From contig JAGWJY010000027.1 of the NCBI GenBank assembly GCA_028865545.1, forward strand, positions 1 to 47,989: 47,989 nt of DNA, read 5' to 3'. Below the pieces are notes generated by a model. The model worked only from the letters and a program-made list of their open reading frames with translations. It was not told the DNA's origin and searched no databases. Positions 1 through 7,496 of the stretch are shown here, one piece after another; within the stretch, counting starts at the first letter, position 1; the number at the start of each line of letters is the position of its first letter. Source of the DNA: Alphaproteobacteria bacterium (GTDB taxonomy: Bacteria > Pseudomonadota > Alphaproteobacteria > Micropepsales > Micropepsaceae). The position numbers and the translations under genes were made by a program.

Positions 1-149
1 CGGACGGCGGCTGCATCAGCTTCGACGTCGACCCGTTCCGCAAGCAGTGCCTGCTGAACGGCTGGGACGACATCGGGCTCACGCTGCACCACGAGGGCGA
101 GATTTCCAGTTTCGAGGCGGCACGCAAAACGCAGATGCCGTGGCTGTGA
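1..149 (+). CDS. leuD: 3-isopropylmalate dehydratase small subunit, C-terminal end (partial)
   Basis: This is the last 48 codons of LeuD, the swivel-domain small subunit that works with LeuC to isomerise 2-isopropylmalate to 3-isopropylmalate in leucine synthesis. The reading frame is open from base 3 and ends in TGA at 147-149. The visible protein contains the family's C-terminal pattern: a [23 protein letters not shown] stretch, then a short helix ending in PWL. The gene begins before the window, so its start and active-site region are not seen. leuB follows after a single base, which indicates a leuD-leuB transcription unit. The identification rests on this terminal motif plus the leuB neighbour. 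Confidence 0.88.
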   Translation, partial: DGGCISFDVDPFRKQCLLNGWDDIGLTLHHEGEISSFEAARKTQMPWL

Positions 150-150
150 C

Positions 151-1257
151 ATGACCTACAACATCCTCCTTCTCCCCGGCGACGGCATCGGGCCGGAAGT
201 GCTCGAAGAGACGCGCCGCGTGCTCGGCTGGTATTCGGCCAACCGCAATCTGGCGTTCGAGACCACGAGCGATCTGGTCGGCGGCATCTCTTTCGAGACG
301 CATGGCGCGCCGGCGACCGACGCCATGATGAAGAAGGCGCTGGCGGCCGACGCCGTGCTGTTCGGCGCGGTCGGCGGGCCCAAATGGGACAAGCTGCCCT
401 TCCACCAGAAGCCCGAACAGGGCCTGCTGCGGCTGCGCGGCGATCTGGGCCTGTTCGCCAATCTGCGCCCGGCGCTGTGCTTCGACGCGCTGAAAGACGC
501 CTCCAGCCTGCGGCCCGAGATCGTCGCCGGTCTCGACATCCTGATCGTGCGCGAGCTGACCGGCGGCGTCTATTTCGGCAAGCCGAAGGAAATCACCGAG
601 CTGCCGGACGGCCAGAAGCGCGCCGTCGACACGCAGGTCTACACGACAGGCGAGATTGAACGCATCGCGCGCGTGGCGTTCGAGTTGGCGCGGCTGAGAG
701 GCAAGCGCGTGGCCTCGGCGGAAAAATCCAATGTCATGGTCACCGGCGTCTTGTGGCGCGAAGTGGTGACGCGCGTGCACGACAAGGAATTCCCCGACGT
801 CGCGCTGTCGCACATCCTGGCCGACAACTGCGCCATGCAGCTGGTACGCAATCCCAAGCAGTTCGACGTCATCGTCACCGACAATCTGTTCGGCGACGTG
901 CTGTCGGACGAAGCGGCGCAGCTTACCGGCTCGATCGGCATGCTGCCGTCGGCGTCGCTGGGCGCCAAGGATGCGAACGGCCGCCAGCCTTCGCTCTACG
1001 AACCGATCCACGGCAGTGCGCCGGACATCGCCGGCAAAGGCCTCGCCAATCCGATCGCCGCGATCCTGTCCTTCGCCATGTGCCTGCGCTACTCGTTCGG
1101 GCGCGTGGACGACGCAACGCTGCTGGAAAAGGCGGTGGAGCGCGTGCTGGCGGACGGTTATCGCACCGGCGACATCATGCAGGCGGGCATGACGAAGGTC
1201 GGCACCACGGCGATGACGGATGCGATCCTGAAAGCTTTGGACAAGCTGTCGGGCTGA
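151..1257 (+). CDS. leuB: 3-isopropylmalate dehydrogenase
   Basis: LeuB oxidatively decarboxylates 3-isopropylmalate with NAD+ to give 2-ketoisocaproate in the cytoplasmic leucine pathway. The protein is 368 residues, the normal length for the family. It opens with the [11 protein letters not shown] motif, carries [10 protein letters not shown] and the catalytic-lysine segment [14 protein letters not shown], then the metal-binding aspartate segments ([22 protein letters not shown]). Near the C-terminus it has the cofactor-binding [15 protein letters not shown] loop. The ATG lies one base after the leuD stop, so translation is probably coupled to leuD. A convergent TetR gene ends 3 bp downstream. 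I see nothing unusual in the sequence. Confidence 0.97.
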   Translation: MTYNILLLPGDGIGPEVLEETRRVLGWYSANRNLAFETTSDLVGGISFETHGAPATDAMMKKALAADAVLFGAVGGPKWDKLPFHQKPEQGLLRLRGDLGLFANLRPALCFDALKDASSLRPEIVAGLDILIVRELTGGVYFGKPKEITELPDGQKRAVDTQVYTTGEIERIARVAFELARLRGKRVASAEKSNVMVTGVLWREVVTRVHDKEFPDVALSHILADNCAMQLVRNPKQFDVIVTDNLFGDVLSDEAAQLTGSIGMLPSASLGAKDANGRQPSLYEPIHGSAPDIAGKGLANPIAAILSFAMCLRYSFGRVDDATLLEKAVERVLADGYRTGDIMQAGMTKVGTTAMTDAILKALDKLSG

Positions 1258-1260
1258 CGT

Positions 1261-1926
1261 CTACGCGTTGCCCTTGGTGACGCCCATCTCGGCCGCATAA
1301 GGCAGTGAGCGCAGACCGCCCATGAACAGCGCCGTCGCGAATTCCGCCGCGGCGACCGGATCCTGCGGCTCGCGTTCCAGCATCCGTTCGCCCAATTCGA
1401 AAGCGACGCCGACGATGGCGGCCATCAGATAGTCGGCGTCGACCGGCGGGAACAGACCCTTGGCGGTGGCGCTCTCGATGTCCGTCCGCAGTTCCTCGAA
1501 GCCCGCAATGACCTCCGGCGTATCCATGCGCACGCGCGTGCTGTCGGCGCTGTGCCGGATGGCGCGGAAGTTCACGCGGTCGTCCGACACATATTCGAAG
1601 AAGGTGCGGAAGCTGCAGGAGATGAACTCCTCCACGGTCTTCGCCTTCATGCGCTCTTCGTGGAGGCGCGGACGAATTGCAATTGCGACTTCATCGCGGA
1701 TTGCCTGAAACACCTCCTCTTTCGATTTGAAGTAGTTGTAGAAGGTGCCGGACGCCAAAGGCGTGGCCCGGATGATGTCGCGGACCGTGGTCGCGCCATA
1801 GCCGAGCTCGGCAAAAACCTGGCGGGCCGCGTCGAGGATGAGCTGACGGTTCTGAACTTTGGTCTGCTCGCGCTTGCCGGGCGACGTGGCGCGCAGCAAG
1901 GGGCTTTTCAGCAAAGAGACATCCAT
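1261..1926 (-). CDS. TetR/AcrR family transcriptional regulator
   Basis: This is a one-component DNA-binding repressor of the TetR family. The N-terminal HTH is clear: NRQLILDAARQVF, then GYGATTVRDIIRATPLASGTFYNYFKSKEEVF, the canonical helix 2-3-4 pattern. The rest of the protein is an all-helical ligand-binding and dimerisation domain with no family-specific signature I recognise. I placed the start at the ATG at 1924-1926, which has GAGGG about 5 bases upstream. An in-frame ATG at 1972-1974 also has a GAGG and would add 16 residues. A TATAAT-like hexamer (GATAAT, minus strand, about 1998) lies upstream of both. The nearest gene it could control is the DoxX gene on the same strand. Its ligand is unknown. 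Confidence 0.9.
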   Translation of the reverse strand: MDVSLLKSPLLRATSPGKREQTKVQNRQLILDAARQVFAELGYGATTVRDIIRATPLASGTFYNYFKSKEEVFQAIRDEVAIAIRPRLHEERMKAKTVEEFISCSFRTFFEYVSDDRVNFRAIRHSADSTRVRMDTPEVIAGFEELRTDIESATAKGLFPPVDADYLMAAIVGVAFELGERMLEREPQDPVAAAEFATALFMGGLRSLPYAAEMGVTKGNA

Positions 1927-2146
1927 CGGACCCTCGGATCTGGAACTCCAATGGGGGAGACTGCACCCGGTCATGACGCCTCGTCAATTTTCATTCTTAT
2001 TATCATTCCACCCTGAGGGTGTGGGACCGGTGGCCTGCAGCACGCCGCGCACGACCCGTCTGCAGCCAAAAACCTAGCTTTGCCATGGTGTTAGGTAAGC
2101 GGCGCGGCGCCGCGGGCCGGAAATCAGACCGGATTCGGCAGGCCGG

Positions 2147-2542
2147 TCAGTTCCAGCGGCCGCCGCCGACGCTGAAGCGCCCCGCGCCCAGGAGCGCCAC
2201 CGCAAGGCCCGAAAAGAGATAGAACGCCTGCAACTCCAGCGCGTAGCCGCCGGTGCCCGGCGTCAGCGCCAGAAGATAGGGCACGTGCATGAGGAGCAGC
2301 GCGACGATCATGTTGCCGACGACCAGCATGCCGCCGATGCGGGAAAACAGCCCGAGGATGATCAGCAGCGGTGCGACAAGCTCGCCCAGATAAACGCCAT
2401 ATGCGACGGCGGCGGAGATATTGTGCGCAACAAGCCGCGCCTCAATCATACCAAGCCCATTCAGAAGCTTGTGCACGCCGTGAAACAGCAGCAATCCGCC
2501 AAGGCAAAGGCGAAGCACCAGCTTGCCCAGATCTTCCGACAT
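2147..2542 (-). CDS. DoxX family integral membrane protein
   Basis: This is a small inner-membrane protein of 131 residues with four hydrophobic segments (about 7-27, 45-68, 70-92 and 100-122), the topology of DoxX/YphA-like proteins. It begins with the typical LVLRLxLGGLLLFHGVHKL pattern, where a conserved His and Lys end helix 1, and has GELVAPLLIILGLFSR in helix 2. DoxX proteins have been linked to redox or thiol-stress complexes in some bacteria, but most have no assigned function and I infer none here. It is transcribed divergently from nothing obvious: the flanking genes are a TetR regulator downstream and a small membrane-anchored protein upstream, all on the minus strand. Confidence 0.88.
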   Translation of the reverse strand: MSEDLGKLVLRLCLGGLLLFHGVHKLLNGLGMIEARLVAHNISAAVAYGVYLGELVAPLLIILGLFSRIGGMLVVGNMIVALLLMHVPYLLALTPGTGGYALELQAFYLFSGLAVALLGAGRFSVGGGRWN

Positions 2543-2597
2543 GAATCCCCCAACACACGTTCAAGTAGTTGTTGTTATTGAGGAACTATAGCGCATT

Positions 2598-3044
2598 TCA
2601 TCCGGGATTGGGAGGAAGGGGCGTGTAGGGAACTGCTTCTTCGGTAAACGACGGCATCGACACCGGAGAATTCTGCAAGGAATTCCCCGGAATGCGCCGG
2701 ATTTTCGGACGCTCCGCGCGGTGGCGGCTGACAGGTCCCTTCGCGCGCTTGGGACTGCTTGCCCAAGTTTTGCCGCGCGGACGAAACGGCGCCGCTTCGA
2801 AAAATTGCGTGCCGGTGCCCGCCGCCTTCCGGGCCGCTTTGGTTTCAGAAGGCATTGATGCCGCCGGCGCGCGGGCGGCGTGACGCTTCTTTGCGGCAGG
2901 CAGGAAACTGACGCGCAGACCTTCGACGATCATCAGCGCGACGAAGGCGACGCCGAGGCCGACAAGAATGCGAATCTGAATCGACTCCGCGCCCAACAAC
3001 GCGAGCGTCTGATTCCACAATGCACCCCATCCGGCATGACTCAT
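2598..3044 (-). CDS. Hypothetical single-pass membrane protein with basic, proline-rich tail
   Basis: I do not recognise this 148-residue protein. It has one transmembrane segment near residues 22-47 (a run rich in V, L, A and G, ending in EGLRVSF). A long, low-complexity, strongly basic tail rich in Ala, Arg, Lys, Ser and Pro follows, probably disordered and, by the positive-inside rule, cytoplasmic. The start has AGGGG about 9 bases upstream. Codon use looks similar to its neighbours, which favours a real gene, but the tail has no recognisable fold. It could be a lineage-specific membrane anchor. It lies 55 bp upstream of the DoxX gene on the same strand. Confidence 0.6.
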   Translation of the reverse strand: MSHAGWGALWNQTLALLGAESIQIRILVGLGVAFVALMIVEGLRVSFLPAAKKRHAARAPAASMPSETKAARKAAGTGTQFFEAAPFRPRGKTWASSPKRAKGPVSRHRAERPKIRRIPGNSLQNSPVSMPSFTEEAVPYTPLPPNPG

Positions 3045-3188
3045 TGCCGACCGCCCCTGAACCCCAGCGGATGCAATAGTGCACGAAACAGGCCGTTTTC
3101 AAATGCTTTCCTGCGCGCGGAAATCCATGCCGTGCGATCTCGTAGATATGCTCAGGAAGCGGGCAGAGCGGCTAGTTCTTGGGCGCGT

Positions 3189-4229
3189 CTACGACTTCGC
3201 ATCCGCGCCGACGGCGTCCGCGACCGAGGCGAAGCCGTCGCGCGTCAGGCACTCCAGCAGCTCACGTTTGACGCGCAGCAACAAGCCGGTGCCGCCATAG
3301 ACCAGCGCCGTATAAAGCTGAACCAAGCTCGCACCCGCGCGGATCTTGGCGTAGGCATCCGCACCCGAGGAAATGCCGCCGACGCCGACGAGCGTCAGCT
3401 TCGCGCCGACCCGCTTGCGCATCTCCGCCAGCACCAGCGTCGACGCGGCGAACAGCGGCTTGCCGGAAAGGCCGCCGGTTTCCGGCGCAAAACGGCTCTT
3501 GAGCCAGGGCGGCCGCGCCAAGGTCGTGTTGGTGACGACGAGCCCTTCGATGCCGGCCTGCAGAACGACCTCCGCGATGTCGTCCATCGCGTGCTCGTCG
3601 AGATCGGGTGCGATCTTGAGCAGCAGAGGAATCTTTTTTCCGGCGCGCGCATCGGTCAGGGTCGCGAGCAAGCTGCGCAGCTCGTCGCGGTTCTGCAGTC
3701 CGCGCAGGCCGGGCGTGTTGGGCGACGACACATTCACCGTGACGTAGTCGGCCAGCGGCGACAACTTCGCGAAGGTCGCGCGGTAATCGACGATGCGGTC
3801 GGCGCTGTCCTTGTTGGCGCCGATGTTGATGCCGAGAATGCCGCGGCGGCGGCGCGCCAGACGCTCGGCAACGCGCTCCATGCCGTCATTGTCGAAGCCC
3901 ATCCGGTTGATGACGGCACCGTCCTCGCGAAGGCGATAAAGGCGCGGGCGCGGATTGCCGGGTTGTGGACGCGGCGTGACCGTGCCGCATTCGACGAAAC
4001 CGAAACCCATTCTCAGCATCGCCCGGAAGGCCCGCGCATTCTTGTCGAAGCCCGCCGCCAGTCCGACCGGATTGTCGAAATGCAGACCGAGCGCGTCGAC
4101 CGCCAATCTCGGATCGTCCGTCGGCGCGCGCGGCAAGAAGATGCCGAATCTGGCCGCCAGTTCGAGCGTGGCGTGGTGCGCCGTCTCGGGCGGCAGCAGG
4201 CGCAGGAGGGCGACGATGAGGTCGTTCAC
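3189..4229 (-). CDS. pyrD: Dihydroorotate dehydrogenase, class 2 (quinone-dependent)
   Basis: PyrD oxidises dihydroorotate to orotate, passing electrons through FMN to membrane quinone, in pyrimidine synthesis. At 346 residues it has the class 2 length, with the N-terminal amphipathic helices used for membrane contact. Diagnostic motifs are NPVGLAAGFDKNA (about 52-64), the GTVTPxPQPGNPxPRxxRL segment, INRMGFxNDG, and NVSSPNTPGLRGLQ. The last contains the catalytic serine of class 2 enzymes (Ser168/169) rather than the cysteine of class 1. The C-terminal phosphate-binding GVGGISSGADAYxKIxAGASLVQLYTALVY is also present. The gene is divergent from the S24 regulator at 4428, across a 198-bp gap. 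Confidence 0.97.
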   Translation of the reverse strand: MNDLIVALLRLLPPETAHHATLELAARFGIFLPRAPTDDPRLAVDALGLHFDNPVGLAAGFDKNARAFRAMLRMGFGFVECGTVTPRPQPGNPRPRLYRLREDGAVINRMGFDNDGMERVAERLARRRRGILGINIGANKDSADRIVDYRATFAKLSPLADYVTVNVSSPNTPGLRGLQNRDELRSLLATLTDARAGKKIPLLLKIAPDLDEHAMDDIAEVVLQAGIEGLVVTNTTLARPPWLKSRFAPETGGLSGKPLFAASTLVLAEMRKRVGAKLTLVGVGGISSGADAYAKIRAGASLVQLYTALVYGGTGLLLRVKRELLECLTRDGFASVADAVGADAKS

Positions 4230-4266
4230 GTGTGCCCCCTAGACCAACCCATACCAAGAGTGGTAA

Positions 4267-4292
4267 TTCCTAATATCAGCACTTTATAGGAA
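4267..4292. promoter_or_regulatory. Inverted repeat between divergent pyrD and S24 regulator
   Basis: TTCCTA (4267-4272) and TAGGAA (4287-4292) form a perfect 6-bp inverted repeat with a 14-bp AT-rich spacer in an otherwise GC-rich window. It lies 38 bp upstream of pyrD and 136 bp upstream of the regulator start, so it could be an operator, for instance for the S24 repressor on itself. AT-rich hexamers within it (TTTATA on plus, GATATT on minus) could be -10 elements. Nothing but position and symmetry supports this role. Confidence 0.3.
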
Positions 4293-4427
4293 GAATTGCC
4301 GTCCATCGGACCGCTTTCTTAGTTCATGCGTATCGGCGACTCGCCGTTTTGCTATCGGACCATGTCAGGGGACACGCGCAAAGCTGCGTTTTGGCACAAC
4401 CGAAAACGATCCAACGGAATCGAAAGC

Positions 4428-5063
4428 ATGCTGACCCACAAACAAATCTGGAGCGCGCTCGACGCGTTGGCGGCAAAAAACAGATTGTCGCCTTCGGGAT
4501 TGGCGAAGCTTGCGGGCCTCGACCCGACGACGTTCAACAAGAGCAAACGCGGCGCGCCGACCGGCAAGCTGCGCTGGCCGTCCACCGAAAGCATTTCGAA
4601 AGTGCTGGCCGCCACCGGCGCCAGCCTTGAGGAATTCGTCTCGCTGATCAGCCAGGAAGGCGGCGCGCGCGCGCATGTCCGTCTGGTGCCGCTGGTCGGC
4701 ATGGCGCAGGCCGGCAGCCGCGGCTTCTTCGACGATGCCGGTTTCCCGGCAGGTTCCGGCTGGGACGAAATCCCCTTCCCCGATCTCTCCGACGAGCACG
4801 CTTATGCGCTGGAGATCACCGGTGAATCCATGCTGCCGGTCTATCGCGACGGCGATCGCATCATCGTCTCACCCGCCGCCAATGTACGGCGCGGCGACCG
4901 CGTGGTGGTGAAGACCGTTGCCGGCGAAGTGATGGCCAAGCTGCTGACGCGGCTGACCGCGCAGCGCGTGGAACTGAAATCGCTGAATCCGGACTACGAC
5001 GACCGCGCCTTCGCGCTGTCGGAGATCGCCTTCGTACACCGCATCATCTGGGCGAGCCAGTAG
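4428..5063 (+). CDS. HTH/S24 peptidase-domain regulator (LexA/CI-like)
   Basis: This is a 211-residue regulator with an N-terminal helix-turn-helix (about 15-65, containing SPSGLAKLAGLDPTTFNKSKR) and a C-terminal S24 self-cleavage domain. The Ser-Lys dyad is visible: Ser134 in TGESMLP and Lys171 in GEVMAKLL, 37 residues apart as in LexA and UmuD. A candidate Ala95-Gly96 scissile bond sits in VGMAQAGS. The protein therefore has everything needed for RecA-stimulated or spontaneous autoproteolysis. Related XRE/S24 proteins are common as single chromosomal genes in Alphaproteobacteria. It is not canonical LexA, because the HTH is not the LexA winged helix. The chosen ATG begins where homology starts; an upstream in-frame ATG at 4326 would add 34 residues with no recognisable domain. 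Confidence 0.88.
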   Translation: MLTHKQIWSALDALAAKNRLSPSGLAKLAGLDPTTFNKSKRGAPTGKLRWPSTESISKVLAATGASLEEFVSLISQEGGARAHVRLVPLVGMAQAGSRGFFDDAGFPAGSGWDEIPFPDLSDEHAYALEITGESMLPVYRDGDRIIVSPAANVRRGDRVVVKTVAGEVMAKLLTRLTAQRVELKSLNPDYDDRAFALSEIAFVHRIIWASQ

Positions 5064-5072
5064 GCGCAGCGC

Positions 5073-5831
5073 TTAGGGATAGCCCTGATACTTCTTCACC
5101 TGCGCGATGTAGGCATCGCGGTCGCCGGCTTTGAGCAGATCGAGAAGCTCGCCGGCGCGCTTCTGCAGCAGCTTTCCGTAGACCGTGTCCGTCTTGCCGG
5201 TCGATGCCTGTTCCAGAGCGGCCTCGATCTGATCGTGGAAACGATCCATGTCGTAGTCGGACAACGACAGCGCATATTGATAGCGGATAACGATGTTGTC
5301 CGGCGCCGCTTTGAACGAGGCCGCGAAATCGGCGAGCCCCTGCTCGACGGTCGCGCCGTAGATCCAATCCGCCAGGCTGACGCCGGCATGATGCACGATG
5401 GCGATGTTCCAGCCGCCCAGCGCCGCGAGCGTCCAGGGATTGCCCGGATCCGCCGCCAATGCCGCATCCAGCGCGGTCTTGGCCTTGCTCGGATAATCGT
5501 GCAGCCGCGCCACCAGCGGCCCGACGATGTGCTCTTTGAGACCAAGCGCGACGGCGAGGTAGACTTGCCCGTCGGGTAATTTCGGATCGGCGGCAATCGC
5601 CTGCCGGGCGTAGCTTTCGGCATGCTCCAGGCAATCGAGGCAAGGCTTATCGCGCGAGGCTTCTTCGGCCAATGTCGCGCGCGCGGCGGCCGCGAAGCCT
5701 ACCGCGTCGTTCTCGGCCAAGGCCGCCTTGATCGACTCGTCGTACTTTCCGTCGGCATAAAGCCGGTCCATGGCCGTCGCGCCGTAAGCCGGGGCCGCGA
5801 GCAACAACGCGAGAGCGAACCAGCGCTTCAT
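5073..5831 (-). CDS. Periplasmic TPR-repeat protein
   Basis: This 252-residue protein begins with a typical Sec signal peptide ([17 protein letters not shown], cleavage likely after AYG or ATA). The rest is helical and resembles degenerate tetratricopeptide repeats: helix pairs with A-x3-L-x2-DP-like turns, such as [20 protein letters not shown] and [21 protein letters not shown] CxxC ([10 protein letters not shown]) near residue 63 could form a disulfide or bind a metal. No enzyme motif is seen; such proteins usually scaffold envelope complexes. Its start overlaps the stop of lysS by 4 bp (ATGA), so the two are probably translationally coupled, although no functional link is apparent. I cannot name the family more precisely. 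Confidence 0.75.
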   Translation of the reverse strand: MKRWFALALLLAAPAYGATAMDRLYADGKYDESIKAALAENDAVGFAAAARATLAEEASRDKPCLDCLEHAESYARQAIAADPKLPDGQVYLAVALGLKEHIVGPLVARLHDYPSKAKTALDAALAADPGNPWTLAALGGWNIAIVHHAGVSLADWIYGATVEQGLADFAASFKAAPDNIVIRYQYALSLSDYDMDRFHDQIEAALEQASTGKTDTVYGKLLQKRAGELLDLLKAGDRDAYIAQVKKYQGYP

Positions 5832-7429
5832 GCGGCCGTCACGAATTCTCCCGTCAGCGCGCGATCGATCAGCGCTGCCGTCTCCTCGCAGCCGAACAGC
5901 ACGGCGAAGGAGCCGAAACGCGGGCCTGCACTCTGGCCGAACAGCACTTCGTACATCGCCTTGAACCAGTCGCGCAGCGGTTCGAACTGGTGCCGCTTGC
6001 CGATCTCATAGACTTCGAACTGCACCTTCTCGCTGTCCCGCTCGGCGCCGAAAGCCCGCAGCTTCTCGGCGAGTTCCGCGAGTGCGGCGCGCTCCTTGTC
6101 GGTCGGCGCGCGGTAGCGTTTCTGCGGTTTGACGAAATCGTCGTAATATTTGATCGCGTAGCCGACGAGCTTGTCGAGACCGGGATTGCTCTGCGGCGTC
6201 GCCTGCGGCGCGTAGGACTGGATGAAGCCCCACAATACGTCGCGATTGTGCGCGTTCGAGGCGCTGACCAGATTGAGCAGCAGCGCGAAGCTCACCGGAT
6301 AGCGCTCGTCCGTCGGCTTGCCGCCGTGGATGTGCCACACCGGACTTTCGAGACGCTCGGCGGCGCTCATCTCCTTGCCGTGATAGGCCTCGAGCAGAGC
6401 GATGTATTCGTCCACCGCCTTCGGAATGGAATCGAAATAGAGCTTCTTGGCGGCGCGCGGCTTCTGGAACATGAACAGCGCCAGGCTTTCCTCGGTGCCG
6501 TAGGTCAGCCATTCGTCGACCGACAATCCGTTGCCCTTGGACTTGGAAATCTTCTGACCCTGGTCGTCGAGGAACAGTTCGTAGTTGAAGCCTTCCGGCG
6601 GCACCCCGCCGATGGCCCGCACGATCTTGGACGACAGCTCGACCGACGAGATCAGGTCCTTGCCGGCCATTTCGTAATCGACACCGAGGGCCAGCCAGCG
6701 CATCGCCCAATCCGCTTTCCATTGCAGCTTCACATGACCGCCGGTGACGGGGAGTTCCTCTTTCTTGCCGTCTTCCTCGAAGACGATGGTGCCGCGCTTG
6801 GCATCCCATTCCAGGATCGGAACCTGCAGCACCACGCCGGTCTTCTGCGAGATCGGCAGGAACGGCGAATAGGTGGCACGCCGCTCCGCGCCCAGCGTCG
6901 GCAGCACGATGTCGCGCACTTTTTCGTAATGGGCGAGCACGGTGAGCAAGGCCTGATCGAAGCGCCCGCTCTTGTAGCATTCGGTGGAGCTGAGGAATTC
7001 GTAGTCGAAGCCGAAGCGGTCGAGGAACGCCTTCAACCGCGCGTTGTTGTGTGCACCGAAACTTTCATGCGTGCCGAACGGATCGGGGATGGCGGTGAGC
7101 GACTTGCCCAGATGGGCCGTCAGCATCTCCTGGTTGGGCAGATTGGTGGGAACCTTTCGCAAGCCGTCCATGTCGTCGGAGAAGGCGAGCAGCCTGGTCT
7201 TGGCGCCCGACATCAACTGAAAGGCACGGCGGACCCAGGTGGTGCGAGCCACCTCGCCAAAGGTTCCGATATGCGGCAGGCCCGACGGGCCATAGCCGGT
7301 TTCGAAGATGACGTCCCTGTCATCCCCCCGCTTTTCGATGCGCGCCAAGAGCTTGCGCGCCTCCTCGAACGGCCAGGCATGGGCGTGAAGTGCTTCATCG
7401 CGCAGGGAAAGTTCTGGGCCGGATGCCAT
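5828..7429 (-). CDS. lysS: Lysine--tRNA ligase, class I
   Basis: This 533-residue enzyme charges tRNA-Lys. It is the class I (Rossmann-fold) form found in archaea and most Alphaproteobacteria, unrelated in fold to the class II LysRS of E. coli. The HIGH-type signature is P-H-I-G-T at residues 53-56 ([12 protein letters not shown]). The KMSKS-type loop is KISKSKGNG starting at Lys293. The C-terminal half is the helical anticodon-binding region. The older symbol lysK refers to the same class. The periplasmic TPR gene follows with a 4-bp overlap. The divergent histidine kinase gene begins 67 bp upstream. No strong ribosome binding site is visible; AAGG lies 17 bases before the ATG. Confidence 0.96.
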   Translation of the reverse strand: MASGPELSLRDEALHAHAWPFEEARKLLARIEKRGDDRDVIFETGYGPSGLPHIGTFGEVARTTWVRRAFQLMSGAKTRLLAFSDDMDGLRKVPTNLPNQEMLTAHLGKSLTAIPDPFGTHESFGAHNNARLKAFLDRFGFDYEFLSSTECYKSGRFDQALLTVLAHYEKVRDIVLPTLGAERRATYSPFLPISQKTGVVLQVPILEWDAKRGTIVFEEDGKKEELPVTGGHVKLQWKADWAMRWLALGVDYEMAGKDLISSVELSSKIVRAIGGVPPEGFNYELFLDDQGQKISKSKGNGLSVDEWLTYGTEESLALFMFQKPRAAKKLYFDSIPKAVDEYIALLEAYHGKEMSAAERLESPVWHIHGGKPTDERYPVSFALLLNLVSASNAHNRDVLWGFIQSYAPQATPQSNPGLDKLVGYAIKYYDDFVKPQKRYRAPTDKERAALAELAEKLRAFGAERDSEKVQFEVYEIGKRHQFEPLRDWFKAMYEVLFGQSAGPRFGSFAVLFGCEETAALIDRALTGEFVTAA

Positions 7430-7496
7430 CGCCGAATCGGAGCCTTAAGCGTTTGGAAAGACAAGGAAAGCTAGGCTTTGGCGAGGGATGCCGTCA

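Noticed and set aside
2880..4289. 469-codon open frame on the plus strand
   Set aside because: It is the antisense shadow of pyrD; the composition is low-complexity and arginine-rich, and pyrD on the other strand has all family motifs.
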